A stretch of DNA of 64,000 nucleotides, from NCBI GenBank assembly GCA_024803745.1, contig JANJXV010000039.1, positions 9,020,001 to 9,084,000 of the forward strand. The letters run 5' to 3'. Both the position numbers and the translations under genes were made by a program. The first letter of the stretch is position 1. Each line of letters begins with the position of its first letter. Origin of the DNA: Megascapheus bottae (lineage: Eukaryota > Chordata > Mammalia > Rodentia > Geomyidae). The notes below the pieces were generated by a model. The model was not told where the DNA came from. It worked only from the letters and a program-made list of their open reading frames with translations, and ran no database searches. This document shows positions 53,690 to 63,570 of this stretch, piece after piece.

Positions 53690-54025
53690 TTTGTGTTGAC
53701 ACTGGAACATGAAAAGGCCTCAGGGCTGTCTTTTAGCTTATTTGCTCCAAACTGATGTTCTACTAGGGCCCCAGCACCACATCTGGCTGTGTATGTGTGT
53801 AGTTAATTGGAGGTCTCAGACTTTCCTTTTGATTTCTCATTTGGCTTTTTTATTTTTATTTTTTTGCACAAAGCTGGAACTCTGTTGACACAAACCTCCA
53901 CTTTGAGCTTTCTGCTGATGAACTGGGGATAAGAGTTGCACCGACTTTTCTGTCTGCGCTGGTTTCAAACCAGAAGCCTCAGATCTCAGCCTCCTGAATA
54001 GCTAGGATTACAGGCATAAAAATCC
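53690..54025 (-). mobile_element. Two diverged B1-Geo SINEs
   Basis: A partial copy at 53,690-53,830 and a copy with intact B1 part at 53,850-54,025. Confidence 0.68.
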
Positions 54026-54539
54026 ACACCTACATTCTTTTTACATTACACCTAATTTCTACCTTAATCACTAGTGCCTACAAAGCTCACATACTCAAAA
54101 AAGGAAAAGAGAACCATCACGTATGCCAGAGAGACAATGTATAGTTCTTTTTGGCATGGACAAGACCCATTTGCACAGGGTCATTAGTGTGCTGCCATGA
54201 GGCAGACACTGATGAATTATGTAGACTAGGTAAGAAGCCAGACTAGGGGCCTCTTCATACACTGAGTAGTAAACAGACTCCAGTGCCCAGTACCAGAATT
54301 GACTGGAAAAACCAACCAGTGGAATGCATTAGTCCTATTAGATCCAGGCTTTCCTCTTCTCTCCAGACATGCCTTCTTCACACTTAGACTGCTCCAGCTG
54401 GAGGGGAAAGGCCAGACTTTCTGGGCCTGGAACTCCTTTGCTGGCTGCTCTTAAGTTGTTTCTGGGCCGCTCAACTGGAGTGACTATGAGTCATTCCATT
54501 AGAGTCTCATTACCAAATTCCAATATGCTCTGGGCTTTA

Positions 54540-54762
54540 GCCCAGCACTGGTAGCTCATGTCTGTAATACTAACTACTCAGTATTACAGGTCTGAAGTTC
54601 AAGGTTCAAAGCCAGCTCTCGTAGCAAAGTCTGTGGGACTTTTATCTCCAACTAATCACAAACATCTAGAAGTGGAGCTGTGCTAGAGCATCAGCCTTGA
54701 GTGAAAAAGCTAAGAGCAGCACCCAGGCCTGGAGTTCAAACCAAACTACAATAGGCACAAAA
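54540..54762 (+). mobile_element. B1-Geo SINE
   Basis: Full composite. Confidence 0.84.
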
Positions 54763-54772
54763 AATACGATCT

Positions 54773-54889
54773 GGCTGGAAGTTGGTGGCTCATGCCTATA
54801 ATTCTACTCAGGAAGCTCAGATCTGAGAATCACAATTCAAAGCCAGCCCAGGAAGGAAAGTCAGTTGAGACATCTCCAATAAAGTACAC
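54773..54889 (+). mobile_element. B1 part of a B1-Geo, interrupted
   Basis: Ends where the IDL-Geo cluster begins. Confidence 0.75.
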
Positions 54890-55110
54890 AGAGAAGGCAG
54901 GAGAAGTGACCTAATGGTAGAGTACTTGCCTAACATGCACAAAGACCTTGGGTTTGATTCCTTGTTATCACATACACAGAACAAGCTGGACGTAGTGCTG
55001 TGGCTCAAATGGTAGAGCACTAGCCCTGAACAAAGGAAACTGAACAAAGGACAGTGCCCAGGCCCTGCGTTCAAGAAGCCCCAGGACTGGCCAAAAACCA
55101 AAACAAAAAA
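54890..55110 (+). mobile_element. IDL-Geo SINE (second cluster, copy 1)
   Basis: Full dimer with an AACTGAACAAAGGA insertion. Confidence 0.86.
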
Positions 55111-55117
55111 ATGTAGA

Positions 55118-55325
55118 AAAAGCTGGAAGTGAGCTGAGAGCGTTGCTTAGTGGTAGAGTGCTTGCCTACCATGCACAAAGCCCCAAGTTTCAGTACTACA
55201 TACACAGAAAAAGCTGGAAGTAGTACTGTGGCTCAAGTGGTAGAGCTCTAGCCTTGGGGGGGGGGGGGGCAGGGAGAAAGAAAAGACACTGAGTTCAAGC
55301 TCAGGACTGGCCAAAAGAAAAACAA
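55118..55325 (+). mobile_element. IDL-Geo SINE (second cluster, copy 2)
   Basis: Contains a G13 run in Geo. Confidence 0.86.
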
Positions 55326-55332
55326 AAAGTTA

Positions 55333-55499
55333 GAAGTGAGCCAGGAGTTTGGCCTAGCAGTAGAGTGCTTGCCTAGCATGCACAAAGCCAGAAGTGATAC
55401 TGTGGCTCAGTGCTACAGCATCAGCCTTGAGAAAGCTCAAAGAGAGTGCCCAGGCCATGAGTTCAAGTCCCAGGATTGCCGCCCCCTACAAAAAAAGGA
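55333..55499 (+). mobile_element. IDL-Geo SINE (second cluster, copy 3)
   Basis: B-box region of the left monomer deleted. Confidence 0.85.
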
Positions 55500-55605
55500 A
55501 AAAGGTGGAAGTGGTGTTGTGGTTCAAGTGGTAGAATGCTAGCCTTGAACGCTGAGGGATAGTGCCCAGCCCAAGATCAACCTCCACAACCAACTAAAAA
55601 TTAAA
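55500..55605 (+). mobile_element. Geo module alone (second cluster)
   Basis: Geo with no left monomer. Confidence 0.75.
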
Positions 55606-55617
55606 GAATGTTGTTCT

Positions 55618-55822
55618 CTGGGCTGGGAGTTTAGCCTAGTGGTAGAGCGCTTGCCCAGCATGCACAAAGACCCAGGTTCGATTCCTTGTTACCATATACA
55701 TAGACAAATGTCAGAAGTGGTGTTGAGGCCCAAGTGGTAGAGCTCTAGCCTTGAGAAAGTTCAAGGACAGTGCTCAGGCCCTGAGCTCAAGCCCAGGACT
55801 GGAACACACAACAAAAAAAATG
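55618..55822 (+). mobile_element. IDL-Geo SINE (second cluster, copy 4)
   Basis: Near-consensus. Probable TSD ATGTTGTTC on both sides (about 55,607 and 55,820). Confidence 0.9.
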
Positions 55823-55999
55823 TTGTTCCCCCCGCCACCCCCCAAGCTGCTGTTTTATTCTATTTACCATAAATTAGACATTAGGATAATTTACAGCATT
55901 ATGACCAGAACATGACCACTACATTCAGATCTATTTAATGAGTTTATCAGCCAAGTTCATAAAATCTGAACAGAGCTATTAACTTTTCCTTTTTAATTT

Positions 56000-56222
56000 T
56001 TTGTGGGTCATGGGGCTTGAACTCTGGGCCTGGACACTTGTCCCTGAGCTCTTCAGCTCAAGGCTACCGCCCTACCTCTTGAGTCACAGCCCCGCTTCCC
56101 ATTTTCTAGTAATTAATTGGAGATAAGAATCTCATGCACTTTAGTGCCCAGGCTGGCTATGAACCTCGATCTCAGCCTCCTGAGTAGCTAGGATGACAGG
56201 GGTGAGACATGGCATCCAGCTC
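56000..56222 (-). mobile_element. B1-Geo SINE
   Basis: Full composite. Confidence 0.88.
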
Positions 56223-56337
56223 AGAGCGGTAATTTCTTAAAGCTACGAATCACCAACAAACAGAACCCACATTAGATTCAGAGACCCACTGCATACCTTT
56301 TCTGTTTTAAAATCAAAGACCAAAAGTGCCCCCCACC

Positions 56338-56580
56338 CCGCTTTTTTTTGGTGCTAGCCTGGGAGCTTGAACTCAGGGCCTGGGTGCTATCCCTAAGACT
56401 TTTCACTTAAGGCTAGCACTCTACCACTTGAGTCGCATCTCCATTTCTGGCTTTTTGTTGGTAAAATGGAGATGAAAGAGTTTTCCTCAGACTTTTCTTG
56501 CTGACTTCAAACTGAGAGCCTCAGATTTTAGTTTCCCAAATAGCTCAGATTACAAGCATGAACCACCAGTGTCCAGACTG
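56338..56580 (-). mobile_element. B1-Geo SINE
   Basis: Full composite, diverged B1. Confidence 0.82.
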
Positions 56581-56759
56581 GCTCCGATCTTAAACACAAG
56601 TAGTAATCCCTGATTTTTGTGAGGAACCAAACATAACCCCTCACATTCCTCAATGTCAGTTTATACTGAGAACCACTTTCCTTACTGTTCATGTTAGGTC
56701 CTACAGGAGGAATGGTCTAATGGACAAATTTTCTTTACCAACCACCGCCATCTTCATTT

Positions 56760-56830
56760 CTGTGGTACTAAAGATCGGATCTATGGCCTCACACATACTA
56801 GTCAAGCACTCTACCTTGAGCCCAAGTCAC
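56760..56830 (-). mobile_element. ID-like fragment
   Basis: CTAGTCAAGCACTCTACCTT is the reversed tRNA-like head. Confidence 0.6.
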
Positions 56831-56904
56831 TATTTTATCTTCTCTACCCCCAGAAGATAAGCTAGGTTTTGTGATTATAGACTATAAACATTATCATAAT
56901 TCTG

Positions 56905-57112
56905 GTCCATTTTTTGGCCGTACTGGGTTTGAACTCAGGGTCTCTCACTTGGTAGGCTGTTCTACTACATAAGTTACACCCCCAGTCTTGCTTTTTGGCT
57001 GATTATTTTGGAGATGGAGCGGGGTAAGCTTTTCTCCCTAGGCTGGCCTCAAACCAGACCTCAGCCTCCTCAGCAGACAGGATTACACACACAAACCTCC
57101 AGTACTCAGTTC
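56905..57112 (-). mobile_element. Old B1 plus ID-like composite
   Basis: ID-like right half and B1 left half; abuts the distal end of the LSM14A 3' UTR. Confidence 0.6.
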
Positions 57113-57141
57113 TGATCTGATACGTTAAAAGTTCTTTTCAT

Positions 57142-57197
57142 TTTATTTCTGTTGGAAGAGAAAGAACTCTGACGAACATTTTTTCAATAGTTTTATT
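57142..57197 (-). terminator. LSM14A: Candidate distal LSM14A polyadenylation signals
   Basis: Two AATAAA hexamers on the minus strand, at 57,197-57,192 and 57,147-57,142, close to where the SINE-free block ends. Cleavage would fall 10-30 bases to the left of whichever is used. Confidence 0.6.
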
Positions 57198-58358
57198 CTG
57201 CTGTAGAATAAAAACCTTGCTTTTAATATTGTCAGGCACACTGTAGGTATGCCATGCGGCCAGTTGTTACCAGACAGCAAATGCGCCAGCCAGTGACCAG
57301 GGCCAGGGGAAGCTGGGAGCTCAGACTTCCAGAGCACATAAAATCACTCCTTACAATTTTTCTCCTGGAAATCAGCCTGGACATATTACCTCACTCTACA
57401 CAGATGTCATAGCTTTTGCTTAGATGCTCAAAACACCTCCGTAATGTGTTTAGGGGTCCTCCAAAAGGTTTTGTTGGTAACATGCAAGCAAGTGGTACTG
57501 AACAGAATTAAACTACAGCTGCCGAGTATTGGATCTTAATAGTGAAACCAAATTACAAAACATTTCCTTGTAGATCTATACAAAAAATAGAAAATGAAAA
57601 CAATTAACCATGTTTCAATCCTCCCATTCTCCTACAGTGCAGTTTTCTCACATCTTTGTCACTCCTGAACGCTGTAAGGACAAAGATCTGGAAACAACAA
57701 AAAGATAAAATATTTAAATCTTTGGATCCCCTTATTCCATGGCCTTCATAAAAACACAAAAGTGGCCAGATTTTCCCCCCACTGCAGCTTAAATATCAAA
57801 AGGTTTGATCAGTAATGTGTAATTAGCTGTTAACTCTATAGAGTCATTTGAGGGCCACAGGCCCAAGGACCAATGTCAATGATAACGCTGCCAAAATAAT
57901 TTTGAATATTCTGAATCCTCTTTAAACATAATGGAATAAGTCAATATTATTGGCCCCCGCCCCCCCCCAAATTTTTGTTTTTGCAGGCATGTCCAAGGAA
58001 TAGGCTGGTGCCTAGTTTTAATGTGTTTTTTTAAAAAAAGGAGGATTGCTTATTTGAAAATACAGCTAGTACATTCTTATCTATGCTTATTTACATTCAT
58101 ATTCTGAAAATATCTATTTGACAGATTCTGTAGTATGCCATTTGCTACAAAAAGAAGTTCTGACATGGAGCAGGAACAATTTATCCTTTTTTAGATAATG
58201 GAAGAGAATGTATCAAATCTTCATTTATGTTCCAAACATTAAAAAAAGAAATCAAAAACCATAGCCTGGAAAGCTCAGAGAAAAAAGAGCCGCCGTGGCC
58301 CTGCTCCTCAGCTCATTGATTTCTGCAAGGACACAGTATGGTTGCTGACTTTAAAATG

Positions 58359-58364
58359 TTTATT
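58359..58364 (-). terminator. LSM14A: Candidate proximal LSM14A polyadenylation signal
   Basis: A canonical AATAAA about 690 bases after the stop codon. Use of this site would give a short 3' UTR isoform lacking the distal 1.2 kb. Confidence 0.4.
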
Positions 58365-58582
58365 CTTTAAAAAATTAGTTGCTTTTTATACAGCTATACA
58401 AAGTTCTTAATGTTTCTTTGGCAATGGAATATAATGGAATTTTACAACTATATAAAAAAGTTACCTTTGCCTAAGAAACAGTATTTACTGTGTATACATA
58501 GTTGACTGACAAAAGTCTCTACCATCCAGCACCCTAATTAATCAACGAAATAAGCTACCTCATTATAGGATTTCCAGAAAGA

Positions 58583-58640
58583 TACACACACATACAAATA
58601 CACATACATACATACACGCACGCACGCACACACACATACA
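58583..58640. repeat. (CA)n-rich microsatellite in LSM14A 3' UTR
   Basis: ACAC/ATAC/GCAC units; transcribed as (GU)-rich sequence in the mRNA. Confidence 0.92.
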
Positions 58641-59055
58641 ACCTTCTGTGGCTCCAAACACAGTATCACGGCCCTGTCTATGGGCAACTTGCAATAATTG
58701 CCAAATACAACTCAGTGATAAGAAAAATCCTTTCAGTGATGAAAAACAAAAACAAAAACTTGTAAGTCCCACTGAAGTACAGCTTTAGTTTAACTATACA
58801 TAAAAAGTTACTTAACGTTTTGCTGTTCCAAATATATTTAACGCTCATTTTTCAAAAAGATGAGCCCCTCACCCCCACCCCCCCAAAAAAAGTAACTGCA
58901 TTTTATCTTTGAAATTAAGCAGAAAATAAACAAAACCCAGTGCTGGTGACAAATTTACAGCAAATTCACTTCTTCATTCTTCACAAAGACAGAAACCAAT
59001 TTTCAGGACCATGAAGAGCTAGAAATTCACCTATTTTCAAAGACTTCTTTGTAGA

Positions 59056-59079
59056 CTATGCAGCAACTTTGTTGTCTTT
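59056..59079 (-). CDS. LSM14A: LSM14A terminal coding exon, seven codons and stop
   Basis: After acceptor CTTTTTCTAG the minus strand reads KDNKVAA and then TAG (59,058-59,056). Joined in phase 0 to the RGG-box exon it gives a C-terminus ...FADFEYRKDNKVAA, which I recall as the main human LSM14A ending. A second human isoform has a different tail encoded by another splice; no candidate exon for that was searched exhaustively here. Confidence 0.9.
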   Translation of the reverse strand, partial: KDNKVAA

Positions 59080-59424
59080 CTAGAAAAAGGAAGAAACAAC
59101 AGTGTTAGTCAGTGCACCAGATATAAGCCTTTCTTTTTGTATTTCAGAAGGTTTTTTTTTTTCACATATTTTATAGTTTGTCTTGCTTTGTCTTTCATGG
59201 AAATGCTTTCCTGACTTCTAGGAAACCCTCCTGTCTAAACTTCCCCACCCAGAAACAGTCATTATTGATGACTGAATCTTCCAGTCTCTAGACACTCATA
59301 TATACTCTCTATTTTGATGGTTCTACTAATTATCTATCTATATCTTAGTCCTTGTAATATCCTCCATTTTTTACTTTTTAGGTTACACAAGAGGGCTACC
59401 AACTACTGTCTAGTACTTCTTTTT

Positions 59425-59750
59425 TTGTTTGTTTTTGGTGGGTTACCCATGGGCCTGCTAGCTGTCCCTGAGCCCTTCAGCCAAGCCCCACTTTTTTTTT
59501 GCTAGTCCTGGGCTTGAGCTCAGGGCTTGAGCACTGTCCTTAAGACTTTCTCAAGGCCAGAGTTCTACCACTTGAGCCTCAACACCACTTCTGGCTTTTT
59601 TCTATGTATGTGGTACTGAGTAATTCCGGGTAAATTGGAGATAAGAGTCTCAGGTCCTTTTGTGCCCAGGCTGGCTTTGAACCTTGATCCTCAGATCTCA
59701 GCCTCCTGAATAGCTATGACTACAGGTGTGAGCCACCATTCTCAGCCTGT
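59425..59750 (-). mobile_element. B1-Geo SINE interrupted by truncated IDL-Geo
   Basis: Host pieces 59,425-59,490 and 59,629-59,750. The intruding IDL-Geo (59,491-59,628) lacks most of its left monomer. Confidence 0.82.
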
Positions 59751-59929
59751 CTAGTACTTCTTGATCAGTTACTTCTTATATCACTCTTCTAGTTTCCTCC
59801 TCCCAGACTTATTTCGTATTTCTCACTTCCTTTAGTACATACAGATTGAATGTTCTTAGCATGTTTATCCCATTAGCCTACTAATTTAAAAAAGTGACAC
59901 AAAACTTCTCACCAAATACTCTTTCTTTC

Positions 59930-60130
59930 TCTTTTGGTGTTATCCCTGAGATTTTGTGTTCAAGGATGGCGCTCTACTACTTGAGCTACAGTTCTCCGTC
60001 TGGCTTTTGGTATTAAATTGGAGGTAAGAGTCTTAAGACTTTCCTAACAAGGCTGGTTTCCAACTTTGACACTCATATCTTTGGCTCCTTCCTGAGTAGC
60101 TAGGATTACAGGCATGAACAGCTGGCAGCT
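59930..60130 (-). mobile_element. B1-Geo SINE, 3' truncated
   Basis: Geo partly missing, B1 complete. Confidence 0.8.
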
Positions 60131-60177
60131 AGCACACCAACAAGTCTTAAAATCAGCCACATAAAAACCCTGTCTTT

Positions 60178-60385
60178 AAGCTGGGCACAGTGGCTCATGA
60201 ATGAAATCCTAGCTACTCAGGAGGCTGAGATCTGAGGATTGAGGTCCAAAGCCAGGCCAGGCACATTAGTCCATTGAGACTCTCATCTCTAATTAATCAC
60301 TAGAAAATGGGAAGTGGGGCTGTGGCTCAAGGGGTAGGGCAGAAGCCTTGAGCTGAAGAGCTCAGGGACAGCGCCCAGGTCCAGA
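60178..60385 (+). mobile_element. B1-Geo SINE
   Basis: Full composite without poly(A). Confidence 0.86.
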
Positions 60386-60602
60386 GTTGCTGGGTGCGCT
60401 ACTCAGAGGAGGCTGAGTTCTGAGGATCTCAGTTCAAAGCCTGCCTAGGCAAAAGTCTGGGAAAACTCTTATCTCCAAAGAACCAACAGAAAGCCTGAAG
60501 TGGTGCTATTGTTCAAAGTAGTAGAACACTAGTCTTGAGCAAAAAGAACTCAGGAACAGCACCCAGGACCTGAGTTTAAGCCCTATGACAAAAAACAAAA
60601 CC
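60386..60602 (+). mobile_element. B1-Geo SINE
   Basis: Directly follows the previous copy; shortened B1 head. Confidence 0.82.
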
Positions 60603-60867
60603 TTGTTTTTGTCAGCTTTACATATCAATAAAACATCCAGAGAGCAAGATTATTCATTAAAGTTAAAATTTTGTTAAAAAGCAATGAGAAAGGAATGATT
60701 TAGCAAAGGTATGCTGTGAGAAAGCAACTGAAATCTGAAGCTTTCCAGCCAGACACATTGAAAGCTACAGGATGGGCCTGGTTGCGGCATCAAAACGGGC
60801 TTTCATTTCTTCCAGACTAGGCATCACTATATTCATTGGCTCTCTGTAGGCGCATATTCAACCAATG

Positions 60868-60958
60868 TGGGCAGGCAGTGTAGTTCAGTGTAGAACACAT
60901 GCGTAGTAGGTGAGCCTCTGGGTTGAATTCTCAGCACCCCCAAAAATAATGAAAACAA
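60868..60958 (+). mobile_element. ID-like monomer
   Basis: GGCAGGCAGTGTAGTTCAGT head, GGGTTGAATTCTC B box. Confidence 0.68.
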
Positions 60959-61308
60959 CGAACAGATAGGTAAGAAGATGTGCACAGGCTATATGCAGAC
61001 ATTATGTTGTTTTATGTAATAACACAATCAACATCCTGGTGAATATCTGAGATGCCAAGGAATGGCTACCTAATATTTTTACTGCTGTTATTCATCTCAA
61101 CTGTCTGTTATAGAAACACAATTTCTGGATAAAAGACATGCTGCTTCATATGAGTACACACCACCAAACCACTTGGCTAATATTATTAAAATACATATGG
61201 CATGGGGTAGGTTGGTATAGAAATAAATGAACTAGAGATAAATCTGCTCTCTGCCCCCCCAAAAACCAACATCTCTCAATTTATTCATTTATTTTGTTTA
61301 TTTTTATC

Positions 61309-61396
61309 TTTTTTTTTTACCTTTCAGAAAGCAGTACGACCAATCCAGACCTCTTAGGGTCCAAAAGCTGTGGTTTTCTGAAAGGTAAAAAAAAAA
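61309..61396. repeat. Perfect 22-bp inverted repeat with 44-base loop
   Basis: Arms at 61,309-61,330 (T10 then ACCTTTCAGAAA) and 61,375-61,396 (TTTCTGAAAGGT then A10) are exact reverse complements. The loop has no similarity to any SINE here. Not a tRNA or a recognised transposon. Confidence 0.9.
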
Positions 61397-61504
61397 AGAC
61401 AAAAGGGAAGAAAGATAAAGGGGTGCAGGAGAGCTGTATTGAGTCACATAATTAATCAAAAAAATAAAAATATCAACATTCAAAACCATGATAATGACTC
61501 AGGA

Positions 61505-61545
61505 ACCACCACTTATTAGCTGTGTGACTTAACATGTCCAGGGGA
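61505..61545 (+). mobile_element. MIR-like core relic
   Basis: TTAGCTGTGTGACTTAACAT resembles the MIR core (TAGCTGTGTGACCTTGGGCA type). Confidence 0.45.
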
Positions 61546-61611
61546 AAAAAGCTTTACTTTCTATCCTATGAGTGTTTCTGGCTAGACTAGTTTAAGAAAA
61601 AAAAAAATTAT

Positions 61612-61738
61612 GCTGGTCCTGGGATATGAACTGAGGGCCTGGGCACTATTCCTGAGCTGCTTTTTTTGCCCAAAGTTAGCATTCTACCACTCAAGCCACA
61701 GATCTACTTCTATCTTTTCTTTGATATTTTACTAGAGT
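61612..61738 (-). mobile_element. Geo part of a B1-Geo
   Basis: Geo complete, B1 missing. Confidence 0.72.
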
Positions 61739-61741
61739 AAG

Positions 61742-61945
61742 CGTAAGAGATTTGGCCTAGTAGTAGAGTACTTGAGTAGCATGCACAAAGACCCAGGTAC
61801 ACAAAGACCTGGGTTCAATTCCTCTGTACCACATATATAGAAAAAGCTGGAAGTGGTACTGCGGCTCAAGTGGTAGAGCTCTAGCCTTGAAGAAGCCCAA
61901 GGACAGTGATCAGGCCCTGAATGCAAGCCTCAGGACGGACTGACT

Positions 61946-61948
<3 letters not shown>
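61742..61948 (+). mobile_element. IDL-Geo SINE
   Basis: ACAAAGACC(C/T)(A/G)GGT is duplicated at 61,786 and 61,800; tail became the CA microsatellite. Confidence 0.88.

Positions 61949-62002
<54 letters not shown>
61947..62002. repeat. (CA)26 microsatellite
   Basis: Uninterrupted CA run of about 53 bases in an LSM14A intron. Confidence 0.97.
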
Positions 62003-62004
<2 letters not shown>

Positions 62005-62402
62005 TTTTTTCTTGGATACTTCTTTAACTCTGGGCTTGGGTCCTGTCCCTGAGCTCTTCAGCTCAAGGCTACTCCCGGACCTCTTGAGCCACAGTCCCAC
62101 TTCCGGTTTTCTAGTGGTTAATTGAAGATAAGAGTCTCATGTAGGCCAGGAGTTTGGCCTGGTGGAGGAGTGTTTGGCTAGCATGCGTGAAGACCCAGGT
62201 TTGATTCCTCCGTACCACATACATAGAAAAAGCTGGAAATAGTGCTGTGGTTCAAGTGGTTGCGTTCTAGCCAAGGACAATGCTCAGTCCCCTGAGTTCA
62301 AGCCCCAGGACTGGCAAAAAAAGTGTCATGGACTTTAGTGCCCAGGCTGGTTTTGAACCACCATCCTCAGATCTCAGCCTCCTGAGTAGCTAGGATGAGC
62401 CA
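62003..62402 (-). mobile_element. B1-Geo SINE interrupted by IDL-Geo
   Basis: Host pieces 62,003-62,141 and 62,323-62,402; imperfect duplication GTCTCATG / GTGTCATG. Confidence 0.85.
62142..62322 (+). mobile_element. IDL-Geo SINE (nested)
   Basis: Full left monomer, Geo slightly shortened, in opposite orientation to its host. Confidence 0.87.
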
Positions 62403-62507
62403 TACACCAAGTTTAGAGGGGAGATTTCTATCAGTCTATAAAAGCTAAAACCATGTTTCTCTAACTTTAAAAGGGGAGAGTGGTACTTTCTCTTTGCTTT
62501 ATTTTGT

Positions 62508-62752
62508 TTTAGTGGGTCATGGAGCTTGAATTTGGCCTGGGCGCTATCCTTGAGCTCTTCCACTCAAGGCTACCACTCTACTTTTTGAGGCACAGGTCCA
62601 CTTTCCCTTTCGTAGTGATTAATTGGAGATAAGAGTCTCATGCTCGTTAGTGCTGAGGCTGGCTTTGAACCTCGGGGCTGGCTTGAACCTCGATCCTCAG
62701 ATCTCAGCCTCTTGAGTAGTCAGGATTACAGGTATGAGCCAACACACCCAGT
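62508..62752 (-). mobile_element. B1-Geo SINE
   Basis: Contains a short tandem repeat of GGCTGGCTTTGAACCTCG; ends 119 bases from the donor side of the LSM14A RGG-box exon. Confidence 0.86.
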
Positions 62753-62870
62753 AGGGGTACCATATTTTTATCCCTTATTTTTTTCAATAGAAAAGAATAG
62801 TTAAAAGCAAAATCACTACCCAAATTAGATAAAGGTCAGCTGAATGCCAAGTCTAAAGCATAGCACTTAC

Positions 62871-63102
62871 CCTATATTCAAAATCTGCAAACTCTCGGCC
62901 ACCACGGCCTCCTCTGAATCCACCACGAAATCCTCGAGGGGCAGTAAAAGTCCCTCCTCTGCCGCTACCACGCCCTCTGCCACCACGGAAACCAAGACTT
63001 CCTCTGCCTCTGTAGCCTCCACGGCCACGGTTTGGACGAAGCGGGATTCCAAATGTCTCAGCATTTAATCTCCTCTCTTCAGCCCAGGTTGGTCTCCTTT
63101 CT
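62871..63102 (-). CDS. LSM14A: LSM14A RGG-box exon (penultimate coding exon)
   Basis: Acceptor TTTTGTAATAG is followed by one base completing an Arg codon, then [60 protein letters not shown] and [17 protein letters not shown], then donor GTAAGT. The 232 bases give 77 full codons. The acidic/basic start is the end of the TFG region. The remainder is the C-terminal RGG domain, with about ten RG or RGG units for RNA binding and arginine methylation by PRMT1. Two Ser residues (RGSLG, RGSGR) sit where I remember Gly in human. The plus-strand Ser/Thr-rich open frame here is an artefact of the codons. Confidence 0.95.
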
Positions 63103-63174
63103 CTATTACAAAAGAAAATGATCTTCAGCATACTAGATTAAAATGCATATTTCTCAGCAAATATAACAATACTT

Positions 63175-63570
63175 CCAAATTAATCCTAGCTAACTCAGAC
63201 AAAGTTGATACCAGAAGACTACTGTTCAAAGCCAATGTGTACAGGCAAATCTGAGTCAATCAGCAAAAACTCAGAACTAGGGGTCGGGAGTTTGGCCTAG
63301 TGGTTAAAGTGCTTGCCTAGCATGCATGAAGACCTGGGTTCGATTCCTCGGTACCACATACATAGATAAAAGCCAGAAGTGGTGCTGAGGCTCAAGTGGT
63401 AGAGCTCTAGCCTTGAGAAAGTCCAAGGACAGTGCTCAGGCCCTGAGCTCAAGCCCAGGACTGGCAAAAAAAAAAAAAAAAAACCTCAGAACTGGAAGGC
63501 TCATGTCTTGAGCATGAAACTTAAGCGACAGTGCTCAGGTCTTCAGTTAAAGTCCCAGTACTCACCCCCA
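63175..63570 (+). mobile_element. B1-Geo SINE interrupted by IDL-Geo
   Basis: Host pieces 63,175-63,278 and 63,485-63,570. Confidence 0.8.
63279..63484 (+). mobile_element. IDL-Geo SINE (nested)
   Basis: TSD CTCAGAACT at 63,270-63,278 and 63,485-63,493; near-consensus, recent. Confidence 0.93.

Larger units (their letters stand above)
48871..57119. other. Intergenic region between LSM14A and GARRE1
   Basis: About 8 kb, densely packed with SINEs. Blocks I cannot assign are 48,871-49,300 (with a purine tract), 49,490-49,880, 50,080-50,610, 51,285-51,660, 53,175-53,400, 54,035-54,540, 55,840-55,990 and 56,590-56,750. No gene was recognised. Confidence 0.7.
57120..59055 (-). other. LSM14A: LSM14A 3' UTR
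   Basis: About 1.9 kb of AT-rich sequence after the stop codon with no recognisable SINE, in a region where SINEs occur every few hundred bases on both sides. This absence supports transcript sequence under constraint. It contains a CA-rich microsatellite at about 58,583-58,638. Candidate AATAAA signals (TTTATT on the plus strand) are at 58,359-58,364, 57,192-57,197 and 57,142-57,147. The left-most pair probably marks the distal end, because repeat sequence resumes just below 57,115. Confidence 0.8.
59080..62870. other. LSM14A intron between its last two coding exons
   Basis: Contains SINEs, a long CA microsatellite, a MIR-like relic and a 22-bp hairpin, each listed. Otherwise unassigned at 59,100-59,400, 59,755-59,925, 60,605-60,865 and 60,960-61,300. 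Confidence 0.7.

Noticed and set aside
62844..63068. Plus-strand Ser/Thr-rich open frame of 74 codons.
   Set aside because: It is the antisense of the LSM14A RGG-box exon, where Gly/Arg codons read as Ser/Thr/Ala on the other strand.
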